Below are positions 56,224 through 64,000 of a stretch of 64,000 nt of DNA, piece after piece (position 1 is the first letter of the stretch; every line of letters begins with the position of its first letter). The stretch comes from Planctomycetia bacterium. GTDB lineage: Bacteria; Planctomycetota; Planctomycetia; Gemmatales; HRBIN36. The translations under genes and the position numbers were made by a program. The notes under the pieces are model-generated. The model did not search any database. It worked only from the letters and a program-made list of their open reading frames with translations, and was not told where the DNA came from. The stretch spans positions 118,361 through 182,360 of the forward strand of contig JAEUIE010000008.1 in NCBI GenBank assembly GCA_016795155.1. The letters run 5' to 3'.

Positions 56224-58788
56224 CAGTGCTGCTTCCACCTCGGCACGCACTTGCCCCAGAAGGATGTCTTTGGGGAAACGCTGGAAATAGCGTGTTGTTG
56301 CAGCAAGGTGCTCACGGGCCTTCGCTACTTCACCGAGCTTGGCGTAAACCAGTGCCAGGTAGAGATGGTACTGGGCAGGTTCATCAATATGACGACGACG
56401 GGCGAAGGCTTCGGTGAGCAAATCACGGGCTTCCGGCAGACGGTTCTGCCGGAGGCGTAATATGCCCAATGTTGGATCGGAAGTTTGCTTTTGGAGTTGG
56501 TATGTAGCGTAGTATCGAGTGAGTTCTTCACAACGTGCCAGATTGCGCAACGATGTGACAGGGCATTCGAGAATTCTCATTGAATAGCTAGTTGCGATAT
56601 CAAACCGATTTCCAGTCTTCTTGAGAACTTGTTCGTATGTTGAATAGAATTGATTAAATGCCTGGACTGCCTCTTCACTTTGTTTGAGATTATGGAAGGC
56701 AATGCCTTGTTGAAAATAAAGACATGCCAGTATACTCGCGTGACTGGGCACGTCTGGGTACTGCTGGATGAGTTGCTGATGCAGACCGATCAATTCTGAA
56801 AGCAACTCCTGTGCATTAATCAATTCCCCGTGTTGCATGTACCAAACGGCAAGTAGTCTGGTACCATCAGATGTCACTATACGATAATCAATACGCTTTG
56901 GGCTTTCTCGCTTGAAGGCCATGTCGAGCTCATGAATTTGGCGAAGGAGTTCGTAACGAATCTGGTCTTTTTCCTCCATCGTGGCGTAAACTCGTTCCAT
57001 GTTGATGATGCAGCCTGCAAACCGTATCCGCGCTTGCGGATCATTAGGGTAGAGTGTATAGAGTTGCTGATAAATCTGGAGTGCCTGACGGTTCAGATCA
57101 TCTGCCTGTAGAGTATGACCTTGCATTTCTTCTAAATGCCCCATAAAAGTCAGCGAGTCGGCATACAACCCCAATATGCTATGTCGTTGTGGAAATCGAT
57201 TAACCAGATCACGTAGAACCTGGATATACTCCAGTCTGTAAGCACGTGATTCTTCTACTTTGTTTTTGGATGCACAGATTCTACCCAGGCTGCGAAGAAC
57301 ATAACTGAGTTCGATGTTCATCTCTGCTGAAGGATATAATTCAACATATCTTCGTGTCTCCTGAAGTAGCTGGAAAGATTGTTTTTCATCCTCCTCCGAT
57401 AGCCCTAAGTCTTGCAGTGTTGCCTCCAGCTGTCGTCGCGCCCGTAGATACTGCAGCGTGATCTGTTCATCCTGAAGTTCGCGAACGACTGGATCAAAAG
57501 ATGCAATCGCTTGGCGCAGCAGTTCGACCTGGGCTCGCTGCATGCCGGGTACTTTGGAGATACTCATGGCATGTTCGATTATCTGCACCGCAGACTTCTT
57601 GGCGGTTTCCAGCGAAATGAAAGCCTTCCGCCAATAGAAACCAATGGCGACCAGGCTGGTGATGATAGTAGCGAGTAGTACTGCTCCCATAATCGCCATG
57701 CCGGGGCGTCGTCTGGCCCAGAGCCAGCCACGCTTCCAGAGGGGTGTCGGTCTGGCAAGAATCGGTTGACCAGCGAGGAGTCGCTTGCATTCTTCTACAA
57801 GCTCTCCAGCATTCTGATACCGATCGGAAGGATTCTTGTGCAAGGCATGTAGGCAAATGGTTTCCAGATCACGAGATACCGCCGGGTTCAGTCGCCTGGG
57901 TGAGACAGGCTCATCCTGTAACATCAAAGTGACCAGTTGCAATGGCGATTCCGACCGGAATGGTGGGCGGCCTGTCAGTAGTGTGTACAGCACCGCACCC
58001 AGGGCATAGACATCGGTAGCAGGAGTGGTTTCGCCCTTTTTGCCAGTCGCCTGTTCGGGAGACATGTATTCCGGAGTACCCAGCACCATGGCTGTCCGCG
58101 TCAACCCACTGGACTGTTCCCAGCGTCGGGCCAGGCCAAAGTCCACTACCACGACCCGCCGATCCTGCGTCACCAGGACATTACTTGGTTTCAGGTCGCG
58201 ATGGATGATACCTCGTTTGTGGGCAGATGCCATTGCTTCGCAGACCTGTAGCCATAACTGCACCCGCTCCATGACACGCAGTTTGTTCGAGTCTGCATAG
58301 GAATCAATATGCTCCCCCGGCACATGCTCCATGACCAGGTAAGGCCGATCATCGGGCAGGATGCCACCATCGAGCAGCTTCGCAATGCCGGGATGGTGCA
58401 GATCGGCAAGTACTTGTCGTTCTTCATGGAATCGTGCTGCACCGGAACCCAGACGCAGATCTGCTACCTTGATGGCTACATCCTGTTCGTACGGCACCTT
58501 GCGGCGTGCATGATAAACGCTCCCCATGCCACCCCGGCCAATCAGTCTGATCACTTCGTAAGGCCCCACGCAAGTGCCCATCAGCACGTCTCGCTCTCCT
58601 GTTCCTGACCGGGGAGTAAAGAACGATTCTGCTTGAGCCAGACTATCGTAACGAAGCAGTTCCTCCACTTCCTGACGAACGGTATCTGCCGTCTCATGCT
58701 GTGTGTACCAGGTGGTACGCTCGCTGGGTGACAGTCGGCATACTGCTTCAAAGATGATTTGAATTTCGTTATTTGATTTTGAGGTCAT
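56215..58788 (-). CDS. Transmembrane Ser/Thr protein kinase with TPR-like sensor region
   Basis: The 857-residue protein has an active Hanks-type kinase domain at about 77-340: GRGGMGSVYHA, Lys107 in VAIKVAD, HRDLKPSN (Asp198) and VVDFGLAR (Asp216). A transmembrane helix follows (about 365-390, GMAIMGAVLLATIITSLVAIGFY). The rest is helical with TPR-type repeats, a likely extracytoplasmic sensor. Its stop codon region overlaps the ECF sigma stop side by 4 bases (ATGA, start overlap), so sigma and kinase are translated together. Such pairs control genes by phosphorylation of the sigma. Confidence 0.95.
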   Translation of the reverse strand: MTSKSNNEIQIIFEAVCRLSPSERTTWYTQHETADTVRQEVEELLRYDSLAQAESFFTPRSGTGERDVLMGTCVGPYEVIRLIGRGGMGSVYHARRKVPYEQDVAIKVADLRLGSGAARFHEERQVLADLHHPGIAKLLDGGILPDDRPYLVMEHVPGEHIDSYADSNKLRVMERVQLWLQVCEAMASAHKRGIIHRDLKPSNVLVTQDRRVVVVDFGLARRWEQSSGLTRTAMVLGTPEYMSPEQATGKKGETTPATDVYALGAVLYTLLTGRPPFRSESPLQLVTLMLQDEPVSPRRLNPAVSRDLETICLHALHKNPSDRYQNAGELVEECKRLLAGQPILARPTPLWKRGWLWARRRPGMAIMGAVLLATIITSLVAIGFYWRKAFISLETAKKSAVQIIEHAMSISKVPGMQRAQVELLRQAIASFDPVVRELQDEQITLQYLRARRQLEATLQDLGLSEEDEKQSFQLLQETRRYVELYPSAEMNIELSYVLRSLGRICASKNKVEESRAYRLEYIQVLRDLVNRFPQRHSILGLYADSLTFMGHLEEMQGHTLQADDLNRQALQIYQQLYTLYPNDPQARIRFAGCIINMERVYATMEEKDQIRYELLRQIHELDMAFKRESPKRIDYRIVTSDGTRLLAVWYMQHGELINAQELLSELIGLHQQLIQQYPDVPSHASILACLYFQQGIAFHNLKQSEEAVQAFNQFYSTYEQVLKKTGNRFDIATSYSMRILECPVTSLRNLARCEELTRYYATYQLQKQTSDPTLGILRLRQNRLPEARDLLTEAFARRRHIDEPAQYHLYLALVYAKLGEVAKAREHLAATTRYFQRFPKDILLGQVRAEVEAALKK

Positions 58789-59375
58789 GACGCCTCCATA
58801 TCCAGTTCGCGGCGAAGCCAGCCGCGGGCCATGCGAAAATCACTTTCCACGGTGCTTAGCGATATTTCCAATCGAACGGCGACATCTGCTTGAGGCAAAC
58901 CCTCCAGCACATGTAACATGACTACTTCCGAAGCGCGAGGCATTTTGTCAGACAGCTTTTCCAAAAGTTCAAGTAGTTCCACCGGTGAAAGCAGTTTGGC
59001 TGATTCAATTCCCAGAATGGAAGAACGCATAGGCTGACGTTCGAATTCTCCCCCCGCCTTGAGACTTTGCCGATGTCTTTCGTGATCAATCAGCACATGC
59101 TTCATCGCCAGGCGAATTGTCGCGAAATAATGATGGCGATCTTTCAGCCTCGCTACTGCATCGCTGTTCAGAAAGTACTGCATGGCCTCGTGGGCCAGAG
59201 CTGTGGGCTGCAGTGTGTGATCCGGCCGCTCCCCCTTGAGCGCCAGCTCCGCCATTCTGCGGACTTCCTGGTAGGTCACAGCTAGTAATTCACCGGCTGC
59301 GCGCGCATCTCCAGCCTGGACCGCCTGCAAGAGGGCGGTTATCTCGTTATTCCGATTTTCCTGACTTCCACTCAT
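58785..59375 (-). CDS. ECF sigma factor (TIGR02999 type)
   Basis: The 196-residue protein has sigma region 2 (AAGELLAVTYQEVRRMAELALKGERP, PTALAHEAMQYFL) and region 4 (LPQADVAVRLEISLSTVESDFRMARGWLRREL) with a helix-turn-helix. It is the planctomycete subclass that pairs with a kinase; the next gene on the strand is that kinase. Its upstream region shares about 85 bases with that of the truncated copy at 62722-62906. Confidence 0.92.
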   Translation of the reverse strand: MSGSQENRNNEITALLQAVQAGDARAAGELLAVTYQEVRRMAELALKGERPDHTLQPTALAHEAMQYFLNSDAVARLKDRHHYFATIRLAMKHVLIDHERHRQSLKAGGEFERQPMRSSILGIESAKLLSPVELLELLEKLSDKMPRASEVVMLHVLEGLPQADVAVRLEISLSTVESDFRMARGWLRRELDMEAS

Positions 59376-59744
59376 GAAATTTTCAAGGCTCCTGAGGGTG
59401 GATTACGCTTGTAGTTCATGAGGGCGGTAGTAGTGGATTGAGGATCATACCATCGGATTTGCATAATGTGCAATGCATTAGCTTCGCTTTTCTCCAAAAG
59501 CTGTAATCAGGGCACTTTTCGCGTTCAGGAAGAGCCACGAACTCTGCAGTTCAGTTGAATTGAATCAGTAAATGTCCGAGTTACAAATGTACCGCGGATG
59601 AGTTGGGCCGCGTTTATGCTGTGGTACTGAATCTGTCGATTATTCTGAAAATTCTCATTTCTCCCAAGGTTCGAACTGGGGATTACGCTTACGTCTTTAG
59701 TAGATCTTTTTTTTGACTTCGCCCCCATCCTGGAGTCAGCACTG
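59376..59744. repeat. Divergent control region with a duplicated segment
   Basis: A 369-base gap between the sigma gene and the giant secreted gene. About the first 85 bases (from 59376) match 62907-62990, in the same orientation relative to the sigma copies. The element GGATTACGCTT occurs here twice (around 59400 and 59679) and as GGATTGCGCTT at about 62930. No ORF supported. Confidence 0.75.
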
Positions 59745-62729
59745 ATGGCCGCATTCACCTGGTTTCGTTCACAGCGTCGTAGCAGCAAGAATTTATTGGT
59801 AACTCAGCAGCCTCGTCCTAACCTGAGAAAGACATTGCTGAATCTGGAGTGGCTGGAAGACCGACTGGCACCGGCTGTTTATACAGTGACCAACAGCAAT
59901 GACAGTGGGGCGGGATCCTTGCGACAGGCCATTATGGAAGCGAATCTCAATTCGGGTGCAGATACGATCATATTCGCTATGGGTTCGGGGTCGCAGACTA
60001 TTTCCCCATCTTCTGCACTCCCTGCCATCACAGGGCCAGTAACCATCGATGGAACGACGCAACCTGGTTATTCGGGTACCCCAATCATTGAGTTGAATGG
60101 AAGTAACGCTGGTGCGGGAGCGAGTGGTTTCTTTATCACTGGCGGAAACACAACGATACGTGGACTCGTGATTAATCGATTCAGCGATAAAGGAATACGA
60201 ATTGTTTCTCATGGCAATATTATTGTTGGCAATTACATTGGATTAAATGTCGCTGGTGATGCATTACTTAGTAATGGCGCTGAAGCAATCGGCGTTCAAG
60301 GTGCAAATAATGTTGTAGGCGGGTGGTCTAGTTCGGATCGAAATGTAATGGCTGGGTCAACCGGTAGTTCCAGCATTGGTATTTATGGTACCTCCGCCAT
60401 AAATAACGTCGTGATGGGCAACTATGTAGGTACCAATTCTTCAGGCAACGCCATTTTAGGCGCTTTTGGAGACTGCATTAATATCAGCGGAGGGGCTAGA
60501 GATAATTTAATAGGCACCAATGGTGATGGGATGAACGATGCCTCCGAACGCAATGTACTTGCCGGTGCGACTTTCATGGGAGTAGCAATTTATGGACCAG
60601 GCACCAACAACAATATTGTGGCGGGGAATTACATTGGTACCAATTCAGAAGGCACTGCACCACTAGGTAATCGCTTCGGAGGTGTTGCACTGGGATATGC
60701 AGGAGTAGGTGGTCCATCGTTCAACCGTATTGGCACCAACGCCGATGGGATTGCCGATGATGTAGAGCGGAATGTCATCTCGGGAAATCCATACGGTGTC
60801 CTTTTTGGATTTGGCGGTGGTAATGGTGTCACAGGAAATACTGTTGCGGGCAATTTCATTGGGACGGATCCTACGGGATCCGTGGCATTGCCCAATACGT
60901 TTGATGGCATCGTGCTATTCGATGGGGCCAAAAATAATGTAGTGGGAGGTTTGTCAGCACCTGCTGGAAATGTGATTGCGTTTAATGGCCGCTGGGGCGT
61001 TGGGGTTCTTGGAGCCACCACAACCGGCAACACCATTTCTGGCAACAGCATCCATCACAATACCCAGCGCGGAATTGACCTGGGCGGAAATGGGGTAACT
61101 CTTAATGATCCAGGTGATTTAGATTCTGGCGCCAATGATTATGTAAACTTCCCTACGTTGTCACGCATTGTTCCTGGTGCCACTACCCATGTACTCGGTC
61201 ATTATTTTGGTGCAGCCAGCACTACACTGACGCTTGAATTTTTTGCCAATACAACTGCTGATCCTTCAGGCTATGGAGAAGGTGAACGGTTTCTGGGATA
61301 TACCACAATAACGACTGATTCCAATGGACAAGCATCATACGATGTCGTGTTGCCTTCCATGACCGTTTCAGGAGAAGCCATCTCAGCCACAGCTACAGAT
61401 TCATCAGGCAATACATCGGAATTTTCGCGAACAGTACTTACGAATCTGGCTCCCGTCGCACAGGCAAATGGTCCTTACTTCGTAGCAGAGGGGAGTGACA
61501 TCACCCTCTCCAGCACAGGTTCGAGTGATGTGGATGGTTGGATCGTCAGTTATGAGTGGGATTTCGATTACCAAGGAGACCTGTTTGATGTTAATTCTAC
61601 TGGTGAATCGCCAACTTTTTCGGCCTTGAACCTCGATGGCAATTCATCCCGAACTGTAGCACTACGAGTGACTGATAACCTTGGTACAAGTTTAATAAGC
61701 ACTGCAACGGTTAACATTACAAATGTTGTTCCAACTGCGACCGTGACAGGTCCTGTGGATGGTACTCCAAGCCAGGCACGAACATTTACATTATCCGCAA
61801 CAGATCCGGGGATATCCGATTCCACCGCTGGATTCACCTTCCAGATCAATTGGGGAGATGGGGAATTTCAGACGGTACTTCCCACTTCAGGAAATGGTAG
61901 TGGTATTACCCTGGACCATAGTTATGCCAATACCGGTACTTATACCGTGACGGTCACTGCGACCGACAAGGATGGTGGAATCAGCAGTGTACATTCACAC
62001 TCAATCACCATTACAAGTACTGGATTGCAAGACGATCCACTTGATCCGGGTAATAGGCTTCTGGCAATAGGAGGAACGCCTGGCGATGACTTGATTCAAG
62101 TTACACCGGGCCCTCATGATACGGTGAGAGTGCTGTTCAATGGGATTGTCGCAGCATCCTACTCCTTGAACAGTGTGCCACCTCTCGGTCGGATTGTGAT
62201 CTATGGAGGTGCAGGCAACGATAGTTTGCAAGTTGTAAGCAGCATCAACCTCAGTGTTTGGTGTTATGGTGGCACGGGAAATGATCAACTTTATGGTGGT
62301 AAAGGGAACGATGTCTTAGTTGGTGGGCCAGGATTGGACCAACTGAATGGTAATCAGGGACGTGATATACTTATCGGAGGAGAAGCATCAGATTCCTTGT
62401 TCGGTGGACCGGATGATGATTTGATCATTGGTGGAACGACAGCATACGACACTCTTGACTTAGCGCTTCGACGGATCTGGTCAGAATGGAATTCTACCCG
62501 TGGGTATCATATCCGCGTCGCCAATTTGCGAGGCACCGGTAGTGAACCTCAGGCTAATGACGGTTATTTTCTGAAGTCTGATGGACCAGAACAGACAGTC
62601 TTCAATGATGGTGCTGGCGATACACTCCGTGGTGATTCCGGTCTTGACTGGTTCTTTGCCAGTTCATCTGGGATCTTGGATATCATTTTAGATTTGATCA
62701 GCCAGGAACAGAAAGATGACCCAATTTAG
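59745..62729 (+). CDS. Giant secreted beta-helix / PKD / calcium-binding-repeat protein
   Basis: The 994-residue protein has the planctomycete export motif LEWLEDRLAPA at residues 34-44 (no ordinary hydrophobic signal), then VTNSNDSGAGSLRQAI. Residues 60-450 are a parallel beta-helix with N-rich GNxIG turns. Two PKD-like Ig domains follow (about 570-770), and the end holds RTX-type nonapeptides (GGAGNDSLQV, GGTGNDQLYGGKGNDVLVGG). The protein is probably displayed on the surface, with Ca2+ stabilisation. Its stop is exactly at the truncated sigma fragment. Confidence 0.88.
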   Translation: MAAFTWFRSQRRSSKNLLVTQQPRPNLRKTLLNLEWLEDRLAPAVYTVTNSNDSGAGSLRQAIMEANLNSGADTIIFAMGSGSQTISPSSALPAITGPVTIDGTTQPGYSGTPIIELNGSNAGAGASGFFITGGNTTIRGLVINRFSDKGIRIVSHGNIIVGNYIGLNVAGDALLSNGAEAIGVQGANNVVGGWSSSDRNVMAGSTGSSSIGIYGTSAINNVVMGNYVGTNSSGNAILGAFGDCINISGGARDNLIGTNGDGMNDASERNVLAGATFMGVAIYGPGTNNNIVAGNYIGTNSEGTAPLGNRFGGVALGYAGVGGPSFNRIGTNADGIADDVERNVISGNPYGVLFGFGGGNGVTGNTVAGNFIGTDPTGSVALPNTFDGIVLFDGAKNNVVGGLSAPAGNVIAFNGRWGVGVLGATTTGNTISGNSIHHNTQRGIDLGGNGVTLNDPGDLDSGANDYVNFPTLSRIVPGATTHVLGHYFGAASTTLTLEFFANTTADPSGYGEGERFLGYTTITTDSNGQASYDVVLPSMTVSGEAISATATDSSGNTSEFSRTVLTNLAPVAQANGPYFVAEGSDITLSSTGSSDVDGWIVSYEWDFDYQGDLFDVNSTGESPTFSALNLDGNSSRTVALRVTDNLGTSLISTATVNITNVVPTATVTGPVDGTPSQARTFTLSATDPGISDSTAGFTFQINWGDGEFQTVLPTSGNGSGITLDHSYANTGTYTVTVTATDKDGGISSVHSHSITITSTGLQDDPLDPGNRLLAIGGTPGDDLIQVTPGPHDTVRVLFNGIVAASYSLNSVPPLGRIVIYGGAGNDSLQVVSSINLSVWCYGGTGNDQLYGGKGNDVLVGGPGLDQLNGNQGRDILIGGEASDSLFGGPDDDLIIGGTTAYDTLDLALRRIWSEWNSTRGYHIRVANLRGTGSEPQANDGYFLKSDGPEQTVFNDGAGDTLRGDSGLDWFFASSSGILDIILDLISQEQKDDPI

Positions 62730-62906
62730 GGTTACCGTAGGAAAGGTGTGCCCCGGTCTTTCAGAGCGGAGAATCATGTTCGCGATTCGACGCACATCGT
62801 GGTAGGTAATAGCTAATAATTCTTCGGCAGCGTGCGTATTACCACCGTGCACCGCTTGAAGAATGGCTGTAATCTGATGATCTGACGGAATCTGGCTTCC
62901 ACTCAT
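62722..62906 (-). pseudogene. Truncated ECF sigma factor (5' fragment)
   Basis: From the ATG at 62906, MSGSQIPSDHQITAILQAVHGG...AAEELLAITYHDVRR aligns with residues 1-40 and beyond of the intact sigma at 59375, then the similarity stops after SERPGHTF and a short PTVTL stretch (about 60 residues). Regions 2.4-4 are missing. The breakpoint coincides with the end of the giant gene. Confidence 0.85.
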
Positions 62907-62990
62907 GAAAAAATCAAGGCTCCTGAGGGTGGATTGCGCTTATTGTTCATGAGGGGAGATTGTTTCGAAAGCGGATCATACCATCCGGTT
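62907..62990. repeat. Copy of the sigma upstream region
   Basis: Homologous to the 59376 region: shared CAAGGCTCCTGAGGGTGGATT, then CGCTT, TTCATGAGGG and GGATCATACCATC blocks, with scattered changes. Confidence 0.8.
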
Positions 62991-63103
62991 AGCCGCGATG
63001 GCAAGCCTTTCATCCTATGTAACTAACCAAATCCTTGTTCTTCTGCTGGAAGTGCAATGATTCTTCCGTTTCCGTGTTGTTGAGCATTTCCAGGACGTTA
63101 TCA

Positions 63104-64000
63104 ATGAAGCACTGCTTTGGGTTTGTATTGAGTTCATTTCTTGCCGCGACTGCCTATACTTCGCTTACCGCACAGGATGTCGGGGCAATCGCCTCAGGCA
63201 ATTGGTCAAATTCCAGTATCTGGACAACGAATACTGTTCCCGGGGCTGCGAACAATGTCTACATCGGCAGCGCATACCCCGGTGGTTCGATCAACACAGC
63301 CACGGTGACTTTGACCCAGAATCACTCTGCTAACAACATTTATCTTGGCAATGGTGCGGGTACCAATGGCACGTTGGACCTTGGCAACTTCGTGCTGACA
63401 GCCAATTCACTGAATATTGGGAGCGGAGGAACCGGAAGTGTTACGCGTGGGACTGGGAGTTTTCAGGTTGGTGTTATCAACATTTCGAATGCGAACACAA
63501 TATTGTCCACCACTAGTGATGTTGTAAATACAAGTATCATACTATCTAGCAACAGTAGCTTGTCGCTGTCGGTATCTCAGGTGCTGACCGGTTACGTTGC
63601 TGTGAGTTCAGGAAGTACTCTGACCACGGGCGGCAATATCACTGCGACAGGTGGATATTGGGTTAGTTCAGGGGGAAGCCTGACACTTGGTGGCCATTTA
63701 GCTACATCCGGCGATGGCTATAGTAGCAATGGCTACATCGATTTGCGAGATGCCGGCTCGGTTCTGAATGCCCAAGGTCATGATATCACCGGATACGCTC
63801 TCCAGATCGGCTGGAACAGCCCAGGTGCTACCTTGCTCAATCGAGGCAACCTAACGCTTGAGCATTTGTATGTTCCTGACCAGGCGTTTCAGTTGAGTGC
63901 ATCAGACCATGTAGCACATTTTCACTTACGCAACGGTTCCACTAACCTGGGAACGGGCGCTTCCGTGACGGGATTGTACCTGGACAACTCATCGGCAACG
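63104..64000 (+). CDS. Large exported beta-repeat protein, 3' end outside the window
   Basis: Translation from ATG 63104 (AGGA 9 bases upstream) is open for 299 codons to the window edge. Signal peptide MKHCFGFVLSSFLAATAYTS, then a repeat-rich beta sequence (GNWSNSSIWTTNTVPGAANNVYIG, GGNITATGGYWVSSGGSLTLGG) typical of autotransporter-like and PEP-CTERM beta-strand-repeat proteins. Probably adhesin or surface layer. Divergent from the sigma fragment, as gene 59745 is from the intact sigma. Confidence 0.85.
   Translation, partial: MKHCFGFVLSSFLAATAYTSLTAQDVGAIASGNWSNSSIWTTNTVPGAANNVYIGSAYPGGSINTATVTLTQNHSANNIYLGNGAGTNGTLDLGNFVLTANSLNIGSGGTGSVTRGTGSFQVGVINISNANTILSTTSDVVNTSIILSSNSSLSLSVSQVLTGYVAVSSGSTLTTGGNITATGGYWVSSGGSLTLGGHLATSGDGYSSNGYIDLRDAGSVLNAQGHDITGYALQIGWNSPGATLLNRGNLTLEHLYVPDQAFQLSASDHVAHFHLRNGSTNLGTGASVTGLYLDNSSAT

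Noticed and set aside
59666..59690. GGTTCGAACT, resembling a tRNA T-loop
   Set aside because: The flanking bases do not form a T-arm, and no acceptor, D or anticodon arms can be found on either strand.

Overview
The window looks like chromosome of a planctomycete, probably near the Gemmataceae. The evidence is several lineage markers: a TIGR03000-type domain on a Cys-rich secreted protein (34032), an ECF sigma factor of the TIGR02999 type translationally coupled to a transmembrane Ser/Thr kinase (59375-56215), a giant secreted protein with the N-terminal LEDRLAPA motif (59745), a PEP-CTERM protein (45169), a DUF4058 protein, and many short palindromic intergenic repeats. Base composition is moderate, roughly mid-50s % GC by eye. 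One gene (51753-54617) is clearly more AT-rich. No rRNA, tRNA, CRISPR array, transposase or prophage was seen.

Layout. 1-8000: a partial C45-like hydrolase, a GbsR/MarR regulator, a membrane acyltransferase-like protein, a Tat-exported Gfo/Idh/MocA oxidoreductase and small proteins. 8200-12000: a leftward block of SDR, CdsA, PhoH and a methyltransferase. 12000-17700: DUF4058, Bpt and TM proteins leftward, facing a HAD-like protein, FabZ-like dehydratase and TrmB rightward. 17700-21500: MazEF, sucD overlapping a type II NADH dehydrogenase, and a DUF6932-like/coiled-coil pair. 21500-29000: sialate O-acetylesterase, radical SAM protein, SpoIIE-type phosphatase, ankyrin protein, a Q/P/M-rich exported protein interrupted by an in-frame TGA, and a sugar-nucleotidyltransferase. 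29000-36200: envelope and lipoproteins (DUF11-type protein, degenerate M48-like lipoprotein, Cys-rich TIGR03000 protein) and a ParE-type toxin/antitoxin pair. 36200-43700: lipid catabolism (acyl-CoA ligase, thiolase, FadJ-type multifunctional protein) plus an M28 peptidase. 43800-51600: secreted small proteins, an MFS transporter with a degenerate acyltransferase tail, an ASCH protein, TrpS, pirin and a DUF4160/DUF2442 pair. 51700-64000: the AT-rich HD-domain gene, a DEAD-box helicase, the kinase/sigma module, and two large secreted beta-rich proteins separated by a decayed copy of the sigma gene.

Functional themes. FadD, thiolase and FadJ can together carry out fatty-acid beta-oxidation. SucD and NDH-2 connect the TCA cycle to the quinone pool. 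CdsA and FabZ serve membrane lipid synthesis. The sigma/kinase pair probably controls divergently transcribed surface genes, and its duplication appears to have produced the last 4 kb. Four toxin-antitoxin-like pairs are scattered through the window.

The most unusual items are: (a) at least five families of short palindromes, four of them locally paired head-to-head, resembling BIME/REP elements; (b) the in-frame TGA just after a signal peptide at 27639-27641; (c) the truncated sigma fragment that ends exactly where the neighbouring giant gene stops; (d) the compositionally foreign HD-domain protein; and (e) several proteins that keep a family fold signature but have lost the catalytic motif (M48-like, HAD-like, PlsC-like). 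All functional statements are from reading translated sequence; no database search was run.
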